Of a DNA stretch of 64,000 nt, positions 1 through 12,000 are shown piece after piece. Below the pieces are notes generated by a model. The model saw only the letters and a program-made list of their open reading frames with translations. It did not search any database and was not told the origin of the DNA. Position 1 is the stretch's first letter, and every line of letters begins with the position of its first letter. The position numbers and the translations under genes were made by a program. This stretch comes from Wyeomyia smithii (Eukaryota; Arthropoda; Insecta; Diptera; Culicidae), in NCBI RefSeq assembly GCF_029784165.1, contig NC_073696.1, positions 242,652,892-242,716,891 on the forward strand, in the 5' to 3' direction.

Positions 1-2
1 CG

Positions 3-3000
3 GGTGATCGGCTGGCCAACGTGAACAATTCGTCCGCAAAAACATTTCTTACCTTTCGAAGGGCGAAAAATGACATGCCCTGCAACGAGCTGGTAGTGAC
101 GGATCTTTGCGTGGTGATTCCGTCAAAGGGAGAGAAGCCACCGCATGCATTCTGTATGATTCACAAAACGCTTAACAAGGGTATCATGGGCAGTGACGTG
201 TACCTGTGCTACAAAAAGTCGATGAACCGACCGAAGCTGATCAGCTATCAGCCGGAAATTCTGCACCGATATCCGACGGTGGATCATAACGACTTTCCGT
301 TGAACCTGTGTCCCAGCGTGCCGCTGTTTTGTTTGCCCATGGGAACGACACTGGAGGCTTGGCCGCATGTTCCCGGGGGCGATGGAAAGGTTTGCGCTGC
401 TGTAGAAAGTGAAAATCAGCTTTTATATTAATCAAAATTCACTTCCAGCTTAAACGGAAACCCATACAACCCATATTCAGCACGTTCGTGCTAACCGTCA
501 ACGATGGAACCTACAAGGTGTACGGTTCAGCCTTAACATTTTACGAAGACTTTGGGTAAGTGTACAGATCCGCTTGGTTCGAAAATTTAGCCTTGTAGAC
601 GCTAATCGCTAATTCGATAAACATGCTGGGAAACTAAATTTGGTAAATGAAAAATTTCGGCTTGTGCACTGATTTGAGGAGCTATTATAGAACTCTGTCG
701 AAGGAGTTGGATGCAATACTTACAATTCATCAATAGAAGCAGAAAAAACAAAAAAGTAATCTTAGACCGAATCTTCAAGTAAATCTGAGAGAAGGAGATG
801 TACAGAACCTGTGAGAATACTGCAATATTTCCACATAATATCAATTCAGTGAATCACAAAACTGGGTAGCAATGAAACCAAACGTCGATGTTCTCTGTGA
901 AATTAAAGAGACCGCGCGAGAAATTTGGAATTGCATTGATACGCTTGGTGTTGATATGGCGTCGCTGAGGGTGCTGTGACTTTTATTCATTTCATAGCGC
1001 TCTTAATCATTAATTTCAGCGGTGATATTCTCAGCATCCAGTTAACGACTTTGACAACGTTACAACCCTCTCTGAAATTAAGAGCTACTCTGTATGTTAA
1101 ATATCATCTGTATGTTAAGCCATCATCGAGACATTTCTACATAAAACGACACCCTGCACTAATCATTAAACTGGGGGTTATGGAAGCCAACGGTTATTAG
1201 TAGGACTGGCATTACTTTCTCTCGCCAATAGTGAACCAAATTCATCAAAATGAATGTTCTCAGTGATAAACAAAGTTCGAGGAAGTCTACCATATAAAAA
1301 CAACATCGTTTTTTTATTATATGCTGGTAGCTGGAATCCGTGATGTGATGGGTGTAATTGTTAGCACCACGAAAGGAAAAATAAACATCTTTCTCACATG
1401 ATGAGAAACAACATCATAATGGGGTAAAGCCGAGTCGTTGTTTTCCAAGAAGGAGGAACGAAACGAAGCCTCAACGACCCCTTTTCTAAAAATGCCTCAA
1501 AAAAATAGTCGGCAAATTGCGTTGTACAAATCCTGAAATTACGTAACTAGATACGTCATTCCCCGTGAAAATCAAAACCAAAGATTATCAACCCACTCCA
1601 CGGGCCTATAGAGATTTGACAGAGAAATTTTAGGATCAATGCTTCACAAATAAGTGACATCGAAGCGAATTTCGTAGAACAGGACAACTTTCCAAACTAA
1701 GAATCACAAATGTAGACCTTTCAAGCTTGCTATGCGTAACTTTCGAGGATGCTCTATATGTTTCGAAACTATGTCAAAAATGTTTTTGGAGAATGTTATT
1801 GAACGATATCTCGAATACTTTGGCAGTTAATTGGCTAATGATGGTTCCGGAGCCTTGAAATGATGCTACAACAAGTCAGTAGCTTTACAGCTTGACCAGC
1901 ATCATTCTAGTTAGTTACCCAGAAGTCAATTGAGCAGCTGGTTACTTATGCTGTAATGCCAGTCTTTTTCTCACAAGTATAGCATGAATGGTGTTTCGAA
2001 ACACCAGTGACCTTTCTTCTATCTAACACAAATACGAAAATACAAAAAGATAGACTCAGAATTCTAGATAAACATTTCAAAAGGTTAGCACATCTGCTTT
2101 CATCGTTTTTCCGGAGCGTCTTTTCATTTTGGTAATGGTTGAGTTTTAGTAACTTTCCCAAGAGTGGTTTTCGTTCAGGAGACTAGAGTGATCCCCCCTC
2201 TTTCAACTTGTGGAAATAACGTGTCATAAAAGGTGTTAAATAAGTTGTGGTGATTGAATGAAAGTGATCGATCAAAAAATCGATCAAAGCAGATAGGACC
2301 TTTTGAAATGTTTCTCTAGAATTACGAACACCTCAAAAATATTCCACATGGTTGAAAAATCACCATATTTGTTACAAATTAAAGAAGTTTAAACAATAGA
2401 ATGATGGAACTTCCTGTTTTACACTGATTGCTAAATAGGTTTTTTTTATTGAAAGCATAGTATACTCAGTTGTTTAGTTGGTGGTAGCATCTCCCTCTTT
2501 ATTTTAGTATCGGATACCATTCAATTATCTTGCTTGGTGACTTTGAGCGTCTGATTAGGCGAAGTGCGTCCTCGTCATCTCTTTAAAGAATTACTGTTCG
2601 TGTTTATGCAATCATATCGGCGCATTACTTCATCCAGGCTGTCGATGGAATCGTAAATATAAAGAGCTCAACTCGGACTGGAACTGGTAGATGGTTCTGG
2701 ATTCAAATTTAGTTGAACAGAAACTGGTAATCCGTAATGCTCCAGTAGTTCGAGTTTTGGCGGAAGGTGAACGCGAAGTTGATGTCAATTGAGCAAGTCG
2801 AGCAAATCAAGAGTAGTCGTCATCGGTCTGCCAAACATAATTTCTACGTGGGTTCACTCTCCAACATGATGGAAGATGGTACGTTTTACCCGTCTTTAAA
2901 TTTCCGCAGTGAACGCTTCCGGGTGTCCACAAATCGTTCCGCCAGTCCGTTTGACTGGTAGGGGTCGGTACGCTCAAAAATTCAATCGTCAATCGCGCCG

Positions 3001-6000
3001 TCGATAAAGAAGTTTGGAAGATGTCTGGCCATGACCGAAAGAAGAGGATGACTTGGTAGTACATTTTCTCAATAGGTCCGGCGTGGTTTAAATGAATTCG
3101 TTTCTAGTCCACGGCTGAGGTCGGATAAGTGGGAAAGACTTTGGTGCCAAAATAAAGAATAACTTCGTACATAGTAAAGACTTACGGGAAAAACGAAAAC
3201 GAATAGCGGGAAAGTCCATAATATTTCTTCTTCAAAGAGAAAGCGCTGAGAATTGCAAAACAAAAAAACAAAACAAAACAAAAATATGATTGCGGTGACG
3301 AACTGCTCCGGTAGTTCGCCGCTCGACATGGTGTTCGAATTCACCAACAGGATCGATTGTAGATGGGGCAACCCGCTGGGCGCATGTTATACAAAAGGTT
3401 ATCATCAATAACTCCTGTACTCCTTCGTCATGAGCACCTACCATCATTGGCCAAGGCCCATGCGCGTCAGCATTTACCAGAAACTCCAAAGACGAGCTTC
3501 AAGTCTCCTTGATCGCAGAGATCCTTCACGAACTGCTTCTTGGTGTCAATGTGTTTTGACCGTTTGTTGGTACGCTCCACTTTCACGAAACTGAGACAAC
3601 TCTGGTTGTCCTCGAATATGGTTGACGCTTTGTTAGTGTCTTCGCCACGCTCATTGTACAGTCTGCGCAACCACATCAGCCCTTGAGCCGCCTCACTTAG
3701 CGAGACATACTCGGTCTCCATTGAGGACAAGCTCACGCTTGTCACCTTTATGTACCTGCGACGCTTCTCGCAGCTTCTCAATCTTGTTTTGGGTCGACTC
3801 ACGTCATAGTCGGAGCGTATAGCGTCGTCAATGTTACAACCCACCAGTAGGTCATCGACATACACCAGAAGAATAACCGTCTTGTCACCGTCTTCTCGTA
3901 GATACAATCAAGGATCAGACTGGCACTGTTTGAGCTCCTAGCGAGTTAAAACTTGATGCACAGCGCGGTTCCAGCAGCGAGCACTCTGTTTAAGCCCATA
4001 AGTACTTTTCTTGAGACGACAAACCAAACACTCCTTACTTAAAGCTTCATAACCAGGAGGTTGACGCATATAGACCTCCTCCTCCAAGTTTTCATTGAGG
4101 TAAGTGGTCTTGATGTCGAAGTGGTGCAGTAACATCTACCTTTTTCCAGCGATTGCCAGAACTGTACGATGCGTTTTTAACCCTCTAGTGCCCAGTGCCG
4201 CCTTTAGACGGTCTTTAGTTAAACTTACTTACCTTACCAAACAGTCCCAAGCCGTGGTGTGGCCTTTGCTGTACGTCAGAGTCGTCTCCATTCCACTCGG
4301 TCCATGGCTGCAGTTCGCCAGCTCTGCAGTCTGCGTAGGGTCCGCAGGTCGTCTTCCACCTGATCGATCCACCTTGCCCGCTGTGCACCTCTCCGTCTCG
4401 TCCCTGACGGATTGGTTTCAAGAACCATCTTTACCGGGCTGTCGTCTGACATCCTTACAACATGCCCAGCCCACCGCAGCCTGCCTATCTTAGCGGTGTG
4501 GACGATAGATGGCTCCCCAAGCAGCTCCTGCAGTTCGTGGTTCATTCGCCTTCTCCACACTCCGTTTTCCATCTGCAGTCCACCGAAAATGGTACGCAGT
4601 ACCTTCCGCTCGAACACCGCAAGGGCGCGTTGGTCCTCCACAAGCATAGTCCATGTCTCATGCCCGTAGAGGACTACCGGTCTGATCAGCGTCTTGTAGA
4701 TGGTTAACTTGGTGCGGCGGCGAATTCTACTCGATCGAAGCGTCCTCCTGAGACCAAAGTATGCACGATTTCCTGCCATAATGCGCCGTTGAATTTTTCT
4801 GCTGGTATCGTTGTCGGCAGTTACCAGTGAGCCCAGGTACACGAACTCATCGACCACCTCGATTTCATCACCACCAATTTGAACTCGAGGTGGGAGGTTA
4901 CTGATACTGTTACTGTCTTCACGTGAACCCCTTCCTTTCATATACTTCGTCTTCGATGCATTGATGACCAGTCCAATCCGTTTGGCTTCAGCCTTTAGTC
5001 CGATGTACGTATCCGCCATCTTCACAAAGGTCCGAGCCACAATGTCAATATCGTCGGCGAAACCAAACAGTTGAACCGACTTTTGGAAAATCGTGCCACT
5101 CGTGTTAATCCCCGCTCTTCTAATGACACCTTCCAGGGCAATGTTGAACAGTAGGCACGAGAGACCATCACCTTGCCTCAGCCCTCTTCGGGTTTCGAAA
5201 GGGGCTCGAGAGTGCCCCCGAAATACGAACTACACACATCACTCGATCCATCGTCGCTTTGACCAACCGCGTCAGTTTGTCCGGAAAACCGTAGTCGTGC
5301 ATAATTTGCCATAGCTTGTCCCGATCGATTGTGTCGTACGCCGATTTGAAATCGATGAACAAATGATGTGTGGGCACGTTATATTCGCGGCATTTCTGCA
5401 TAACCTGCCGAACCGCGAATATCTGATCCGTGGTGGCGCGGGCACCCATAAATCCCGCCTGGTAATGCCCCACGAACTGCTTCGCAAATGGCGATAGTCG
5501 ACGGCAAAGTATTTGGGAGAGTACCTTGTAGGCGGCGTTCAACAGAGTGATTGCCCGGTAATTGCAGCACTCCAGTTTATCGCCCTTTTTGTAGATGGGA
5601 CACACAATACCCTCCATCCACTCCTCCGATACTCGTTCTTCCTCACAAACCTTGACAATGACCCAGTGCACGGCTCTAGCCAGTGTTTCTCCACCGTATT
5701 TCAATAGCTCGCTGGGAAGTTGGTCCACTCCAGCAGCTTTGTTGTTTTTCAGCCGACCAATCTCCTCCTCCACCTCCAGAAGATCGGGGGCTGGAATTCT
5801 GATGTCTTCTGCTCGTGCACCAAGATCAGTTGCCATACCGTCCTCGCGCTCTACTGCATCGCCGTTTAGATGCTCGTCGAAGTGCTGCCTCCACCTTTCG
5901 ATCACCTCACACTCGTCAGTAAGAAGGTTGCCGTCCAAGCTCCTGCACATATCGGCTTGCGGCACGAAGCCTTTACGAGAGCTGTTCAGCTTCTCGTAGA

Positions 6001-9000
6001 ACTTCCGAGTGTCGTTAGCTTGGTACAGCTCTTCCATCGCTACGCGATCTCGGTCCTCTTGCTGGCGCTTCTTTCTTCGGAGGACTGAGTTTTGGCTGTT
6101 CCGTGCCTGTCGGTATCGTTCCACGTTTGCTCTCGTGCGGTATTGCAGCATTCTCGCCCGTGCTGCATTCTTCTCCTCGACTAACCGTTTGCATTCGCCG
6201 TCAAACCAGTCATTTCTATGATTCGGGGCCCTTGTACCTAGTAGCGCTACAGTAGTGCTACCTATGGCGGATCGGATGCTCCTCCAGCCATCTTCAAGGG
6301 TAGCTGCGCCAAGCTGCTCTTCCGTGGGTAGCACTGCCTCCAGCTGCTGCGCGTATTCCTGTGCAGCCTCGGCGTCCCGCAGTTGCTCAATATTTGGTCG
6401 CGGCGTTCGACTTCGGCGGGTGTTATACACCGTCGATAGTTTTGAGCGCATGCACACAGCTACTAGGTAGTGGTCCGAATCTATATTCGCACTGCGGTAA
6501 GTGCGAACGTTGATGATGTCGGAGAAGAACCTGCCGTCGATTAGAACGTGGTCGATTTGGTTCTCTGTCTGTTGGTCGGGTGATCTCCAGGTGGATTTGT
6601 GGATATCTTTGCGGGGGAAGAAGGTATTTCGGACTACCATACCACGGGAGGCCGCAAAGTTTACGCACCGATGGCCGTTATCATTAGACACGGCATGCAG
6701 GCTATCTGGTCCGATTACCGGTCTGTACATTGCCTCCCGGCCTACCTTAGCATTCATGTCCCCAATAACGATTTTCACGTCCCGTCGCGGGCAGCTATCG
6801 TAGACCTGCTCCAGCTGCGCGTAGAACGCTTCCTTCTCGTCGTCGGGTCTTCCTTCATGTGGGCAGTGCACGTTGATGATGCTGTAATTGAAGAACCAGC
6901 CCTTTATCCTCAACTTGCACATCCTTGCGTTGATCGGCTGCCACCCCATCACGCGTTGGCGCATCTTACCCAGTACTATGAAGCCGGTTCCCAGCTCGCT
7001 GGTTGTGCCACAGCTCTGGTAGAAAGTAGCCGCCCGGTGCCCGCTTCTCCATACCTTCTGTCCTGTCCAACAAAGTTCCTGCAGCGCTACGACTTCGAAG
7101 TTGCGTGGATGTAGCTCGTCATAGATTATCCTGTCGCATCCTGGAAAGCAGAGCGATTTGCAGTTCCATGTCCCAAGGACTACACGAAATCTCGATTTCC
7201 TGTTCGGGGTGTTCAGAGCTCACATCCAGCTGCTGCTGCTTCAACTCATCACCGTGCTCAAGAACGAGCGTCTCAACTGATAATTATCCGATTCGTGGTT
7301 TGGTTGAGAAAACGATACACTGGTCTACAAAATGAAAAAAGTGCATTCCAAATGCTTAAACCGGGAAAAATGAAAGATTAGAGCTTCCTATAAATTTTGG
7401 TGCCCCTAGCCATTACCAAAAGGCGTTAACTTACGTGAGAGTGTCGTTTAATAATTGCGTTCAGATGAGCGGGCCAGTTAAGGGTTAACTGATGAATTAT
7501 GATTGAACACATGGTTTCAAATTTTGGCTGCCCTATACGTTCCCATTTCATTTGATTATAATCGAACTTAAACAACCGTTATGTATTAAATTGTTAATAA
7601 AACAACAAAAGTCTATTATCTCAAAGATTACATGGTTAATTTGAACATAACTAGTGTCATATGAACGAGTCATCTCTTAAACTTACAAATAACAAACTTC
7701 ATAACAATTTGATATGTGGTTGAAAAGTTTTGGAAGAAAAGAAATTCAAAGACTGTTTAAAACTATACCTGCTTCGATCGATATATGTGGCCTCAACATA
7801 ATTTAAATGTGGTATCGTACTATTTTAACGTTTCAAATTCATTGATTCCTTGCGATGTGTTCAAAATCTGCAAATGCACGACGAATCGGTAATAAGATAT
7901 GATCAAAGTCAAATAACAAATCGTTTGAAATGATTGGTTTTATCGAAATGACAGCATTCTCGACTTTTGGCTTCTGTACATCGCTCTAATTCTGAATATA
8001 TTCATATGGGGTGGTATTCGGTCATTTTCAGTAGATTTTCTAGAATCAATCTGACACCAGAAATACCCATATTGAGAGGTATTCAGTTATTTTGGTTGTT
8101 TTACAGAAACTAAAAGTGATCGTTTTAAATTCAAAATGGTGTCCAAGCTCAATGTTTGGTTTCTATGCATCATCTCGATTACGGAAATGTCCATATTGAG
8201 CATTATTCGGTCATTTTCGACTGTTTCCTAGAAGTTGCAATTTAGCAGTTTAAAATGGTGCCATCTTGGATTTCAAAATAGTAAAAGCAAAGCCTTGGTG
8301 CTACATTCCGATTCGGAACTCGACCTTCTGTTTCACATACACAGACTTCGCAGCCAACTGTTTAGTGTACAGGACAATTGCGGGGCTAGCGCTACGATCC
8401 TACTGACCAAAATAGCGCTACGATCTTACTTTCAAAATAGTATTTAAGATAATTTCTGGAATCTGAGCGTCATTCTGGTTGAAGAAAAACCCATTTCGGG
8501 TGTTATTCGATCATTTTCGGCTGTTTCCCAGAAACCGGAAGTCGCCAACCTAGAATCCAAAATGGGGTCTGTGGTCGATTTCAGCTGCTGTGTATCATTC
8601 TCTCCGGAGATACTAATGTTAGACGAAAATCAGCCAATTTTTATCTTCTGTTCATCTTTCTCGTTCCGGAGATACTCATATTTAATGGGAATCGTCCATT
8701 TCAGACCGTTTTCCAGAAACCGGAAGTCGCCATCTGACAATTCAAAACGTTGTCTGAAGTCGATTTTTGGCTCCAGTGCATCATTACGGTTCCGGAAATA
8801 CCCATACTGGGTGGTATTTGCTCGTTTGCCGCTGTTTTTCCGAAACCGGAAGTCGCCATTTTTTTGTTTTTTTTTGTGGTCCCCGTGGTTCTGTGGTTAG
8901 TGATGTCTGTCGGCTAGCTCTCCCACACGGTTGTGATATCGGGTTCGATTCCCGATCGAGTCGAGGATCTTTTCGAGCTGGAAATTTTCTCGACTCAGCA

Positions 9001-12000
9001 CTGGGGCACGGTGTATCGTTGTACATATCCTACACATGCAAAATGTGCCAAAAAAACAATATCGATTACGAATTCTCTCAACTAATCTAGTTGATCGAGA
9101 CCGCTATTAGCCCCAAGGCTAAGCGTGCGATATTGTTTTTGGAAGTCGCCATTTTGGATTTCATAATGACATTTGAAGACAATTCCGATCGATTTTAGCT
9201 CCTGGGTATCATTCTAGATCCGGATATTATTATATTGGGTGGAAATCGGCCATTTTCGTTGTTTTCCAGAAACCGGAAGTTGCCATCTTACAATCCAAAA
9301 TGTTGCCTGAGGTCGATTATGGAACAAATTGGTTACTACTAAAAACATTCACCTGCCAAATATGGTTCCATTTAGTTGGTTAGCTCTCGAAATGTGCAGG
9401 ATTTTGTGTTTCATTTGTATGGAACCCCTCCCTTCCAGAAAAAGGGGGGGTTTCAAACTATCATAGGAACCTTTATCGGCACCAAAAACCCCTACATACA
9501 AATTTTCACGTCGATCGGTTCGGTAGTTTTCGAGCCTATATGGATCAGACAGACAGACCGGACTGCATTTTTATATGTATAGATTACAACTTCAATATTT
9601 TAGAACCTTAAAAGTGAATATACATTTATTGGATTGAAGCGTTCATGTAAATTTATTGAAACGAATAAAAGTTTGAATGAGAAAGGCTGGGTCTGACCGC
9701 TAGGTGGATTAATTTAGGTTTTTTTTTGCGGTTTGAGTTTTTGGAGTGCACCTGTGTTGACCTGTATAATCCTTGTGATCTTCAACCGACGAAACGTAGC
9801 TTAACTGCTTTTGGATCTAGCTTCGACCGCTTCACATCTGGAATGTGTACATAGGTTTTACAGCCGAAGACACAAAAATGTCTAATGACCGCTTTTCGTC
9901 CTGTCCACAGCTCAAACGGTGTTGTTGTAGGCAATCGGGATGGTAGTCTGTTCTGCAGGTGCACTGCCGTCATTACTGCTACACCCTAGTATAACTTTGC
10001 CATGTTTGCATCCGCCAGAAAACAAATCTTCATCTCCTGCAGTAATCTATTTTTCCATTAGGCGACCCCTTTCCGTTGTGACGAATACGGTGTCGTGAAC
10101 TGTGCTCTTATTCCGTCGCTTCCGTAGAACGATTACAGCTCTCGGTTCAGGAACTCGCCTCCTCCTTCAGAGCGAATCGCGAGAGGGCTTCTACCGAAGA
10201 TGTTTTCTACCCTACGAACATATTGCTTTATTTTAGAGGCAGCTTTACTCTTCTTCCGAAGCAAGTGGACCACCGTCTATAACGGTTTCCACGGGACCGC
10301 ACAGGTCGGTATAAATTATTTCCAACGAGATGCGCTCCTATCGGGTTTGGCAGGGAACGGCATTCTAGCTGATTTGCCCTTCAGGCAGCCTTCATAGGTA
10401 TTTCTGATACCGCAGTAGTTGAATTTAAATCCACTTACAGACTTTCCCATGATACGAAAGACATCGGGGCTACGGTGACCGATCCTTCTGTGCCACAGAT
10501 AATTACCGTGACCGCTCTCAATCTTTCTGATACCGTGTTTCAATGGTAACCGGTAGAGGAAACCGATCTTATCTCCTACGACGATAGTCTCGCCTACGTG
10601 ATTTTTTACTTCACATGTACTCTCGTTGAATTCTACAACAAATTTCTGTACCTAACTGGCGGTTTTAACCTTTTTTGTATTGTGCTGTGTCAAATTAATG
10701 TTGCGAATATTATTTGTTTCTTTTAAAACGAAACGCGCTGGATTCGTCAAGGAAATCGACACCATACAAACTGTATGGCGACGAATTTGGCGCATTTAGT
10801 TTCAAAAGAAGCAGACAATAAAATACAACAAATTTCCTCGTCACCAACTGGTTAACCGAAGTCAGTCCTCCATCGAGTTCCGGCACGTATAACACGTTCT
10901 TCAGTGTCACATCGACGGTTTCATCTTGCCCGTAATACCGAACATGATACAACCGCCAGTACCGTGAACGCTGGTCTTCTTGCCGTCCCTAAGCCTCTCG
11001 CACTTATGTTCTTAGAATTTCCGTCCCGGCGTTTGTTCGAATCACTTTTTATAGACAACCTCTACTTACAGTCCTTCTTGAAGTGTCCCAGATGAATATT
11101 GAGAATAGGTTATGTTCCCATTTTGGTAGTAGAATTAAATGGAAACATAACCTATTCTCAATATTCGTTTCCATTCTACTAAAACGCTTAGTAATAAATT
11201 TATTCGAGTGTCCCATTTGTTTTTACAAAGAAACACGACTTTTCTTTTCTTTCGCCACTCGCGTCCAATCTCAACGCTTTCAAATTACGCGACTCTCGCT
11301 CACCACGTTCAATGCTCTGATTGTACTCGTCTAGCAAACTTGCTTTTACCGACACGACTGTCCAGTTTGCATCCAGCCGAGTTTTCAGATTCTGCACGAG
11401 CAACCGGTACGACGCACAGTGGGGCGACTCCATACAAAGGCTGGCCAAGCAAAAAAAGTGTCGATGAATGCGACAAAAACTTGGTATTTACATAATTTTG
11501 GGGCGCTGAACACGAATTTGGTATCCATTTTTTGTTCGGGGCCGTCCATAAAGCACGAAACCCAATTTTTAATATTTTTTGGCACTTTTTTCCTTTTTAA
11601 TAGAATTATATGATCTTTGACCACAAGTAGTGCCACCGGACGTCCTCCCCATTGAAAAAATACGTAATTTATGGACGACCCCTTGAACTAAACAAATTTT
11701 GCCCAAATATATATTTTTTTAAATAAACTAAAACAACATAAGTAATACAAACTAATTACAAATTGAAAAAGTCATCATCATCATCTCCCGCTGTGATCTC
11801 TTGAAGCTTGTGTTGAATTGTTTCCAGAAAATTTAAAGTTCATTATACTTATCAGAAAGTAAAATGTCTTTCGCTGCAATTTTCATTTCCTCTAGTGATT
11901 TTCGGTGTTTCATTGTTTCATACATATGTTATCTTCCTAATCCGGTTTCTATGGTTGAAAGAGGACATTTAAATACATGTATAACACCATGAATTGACAA

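Larger units (their letters stand above)
4215..7300 (-). mobile_element. RTE-clade non-LTR retrotransposon (LINE), 5' end uncertain
   Basis: One long coding region on the minus strand from about 7230 to 4276. An N-terminal AP endonuclease has LGTWN, ALQE, VIGDMNAKVG, IDHVLIDGR and SDHYLVAV. The reverse transcriptase has GDKLECCNYRAITLLN, HYQAGFMGARATTDQIF, FIDFKSAYDT (motif A) and FADDIDI (catalytic motif C, about 5040-5070). The C-terminal part has VYLGSLVTADND, VVLYGHETWTM, VWRRRMNHELQ and RWAGHV. Gene order and motifs are those of RTE elements such as mosquito JAM1. A single frameshift near 5170-5200 (between SSPF and RRGLRQGDGL) splits the frame; otherwise it is open for about 950 codons. 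The 3' end shows short GTAAGTAAG-type repeats at about 4222, typical of RTE ends. It lies between the RT and integrase pieces of a copia remnant. Confidence 0.88.
7990..9320 (+). repeat. Degenerate tandem array with 'CCGGAAGTCGCCA' units
   Basis: A motif series recurs: TTTTCCAGAAACCGGAAGTC, then GCCATCTT, AAAATGGTGTCTGA, GTCGATTTTGGCTCC, GTGCATCATTCTGG, and ATACCCATATTGGGTGGTAT followed by TCGGTCATTTTCGGCTG. GGAAGT(C/T)GCCA starts lie at about 8537, 8722, 8848, 9141 and 9275, so units are about 125-185 bp and diverged. Two SINEs sit inside the array. No coding capacity seen. Confidence 0.75.
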
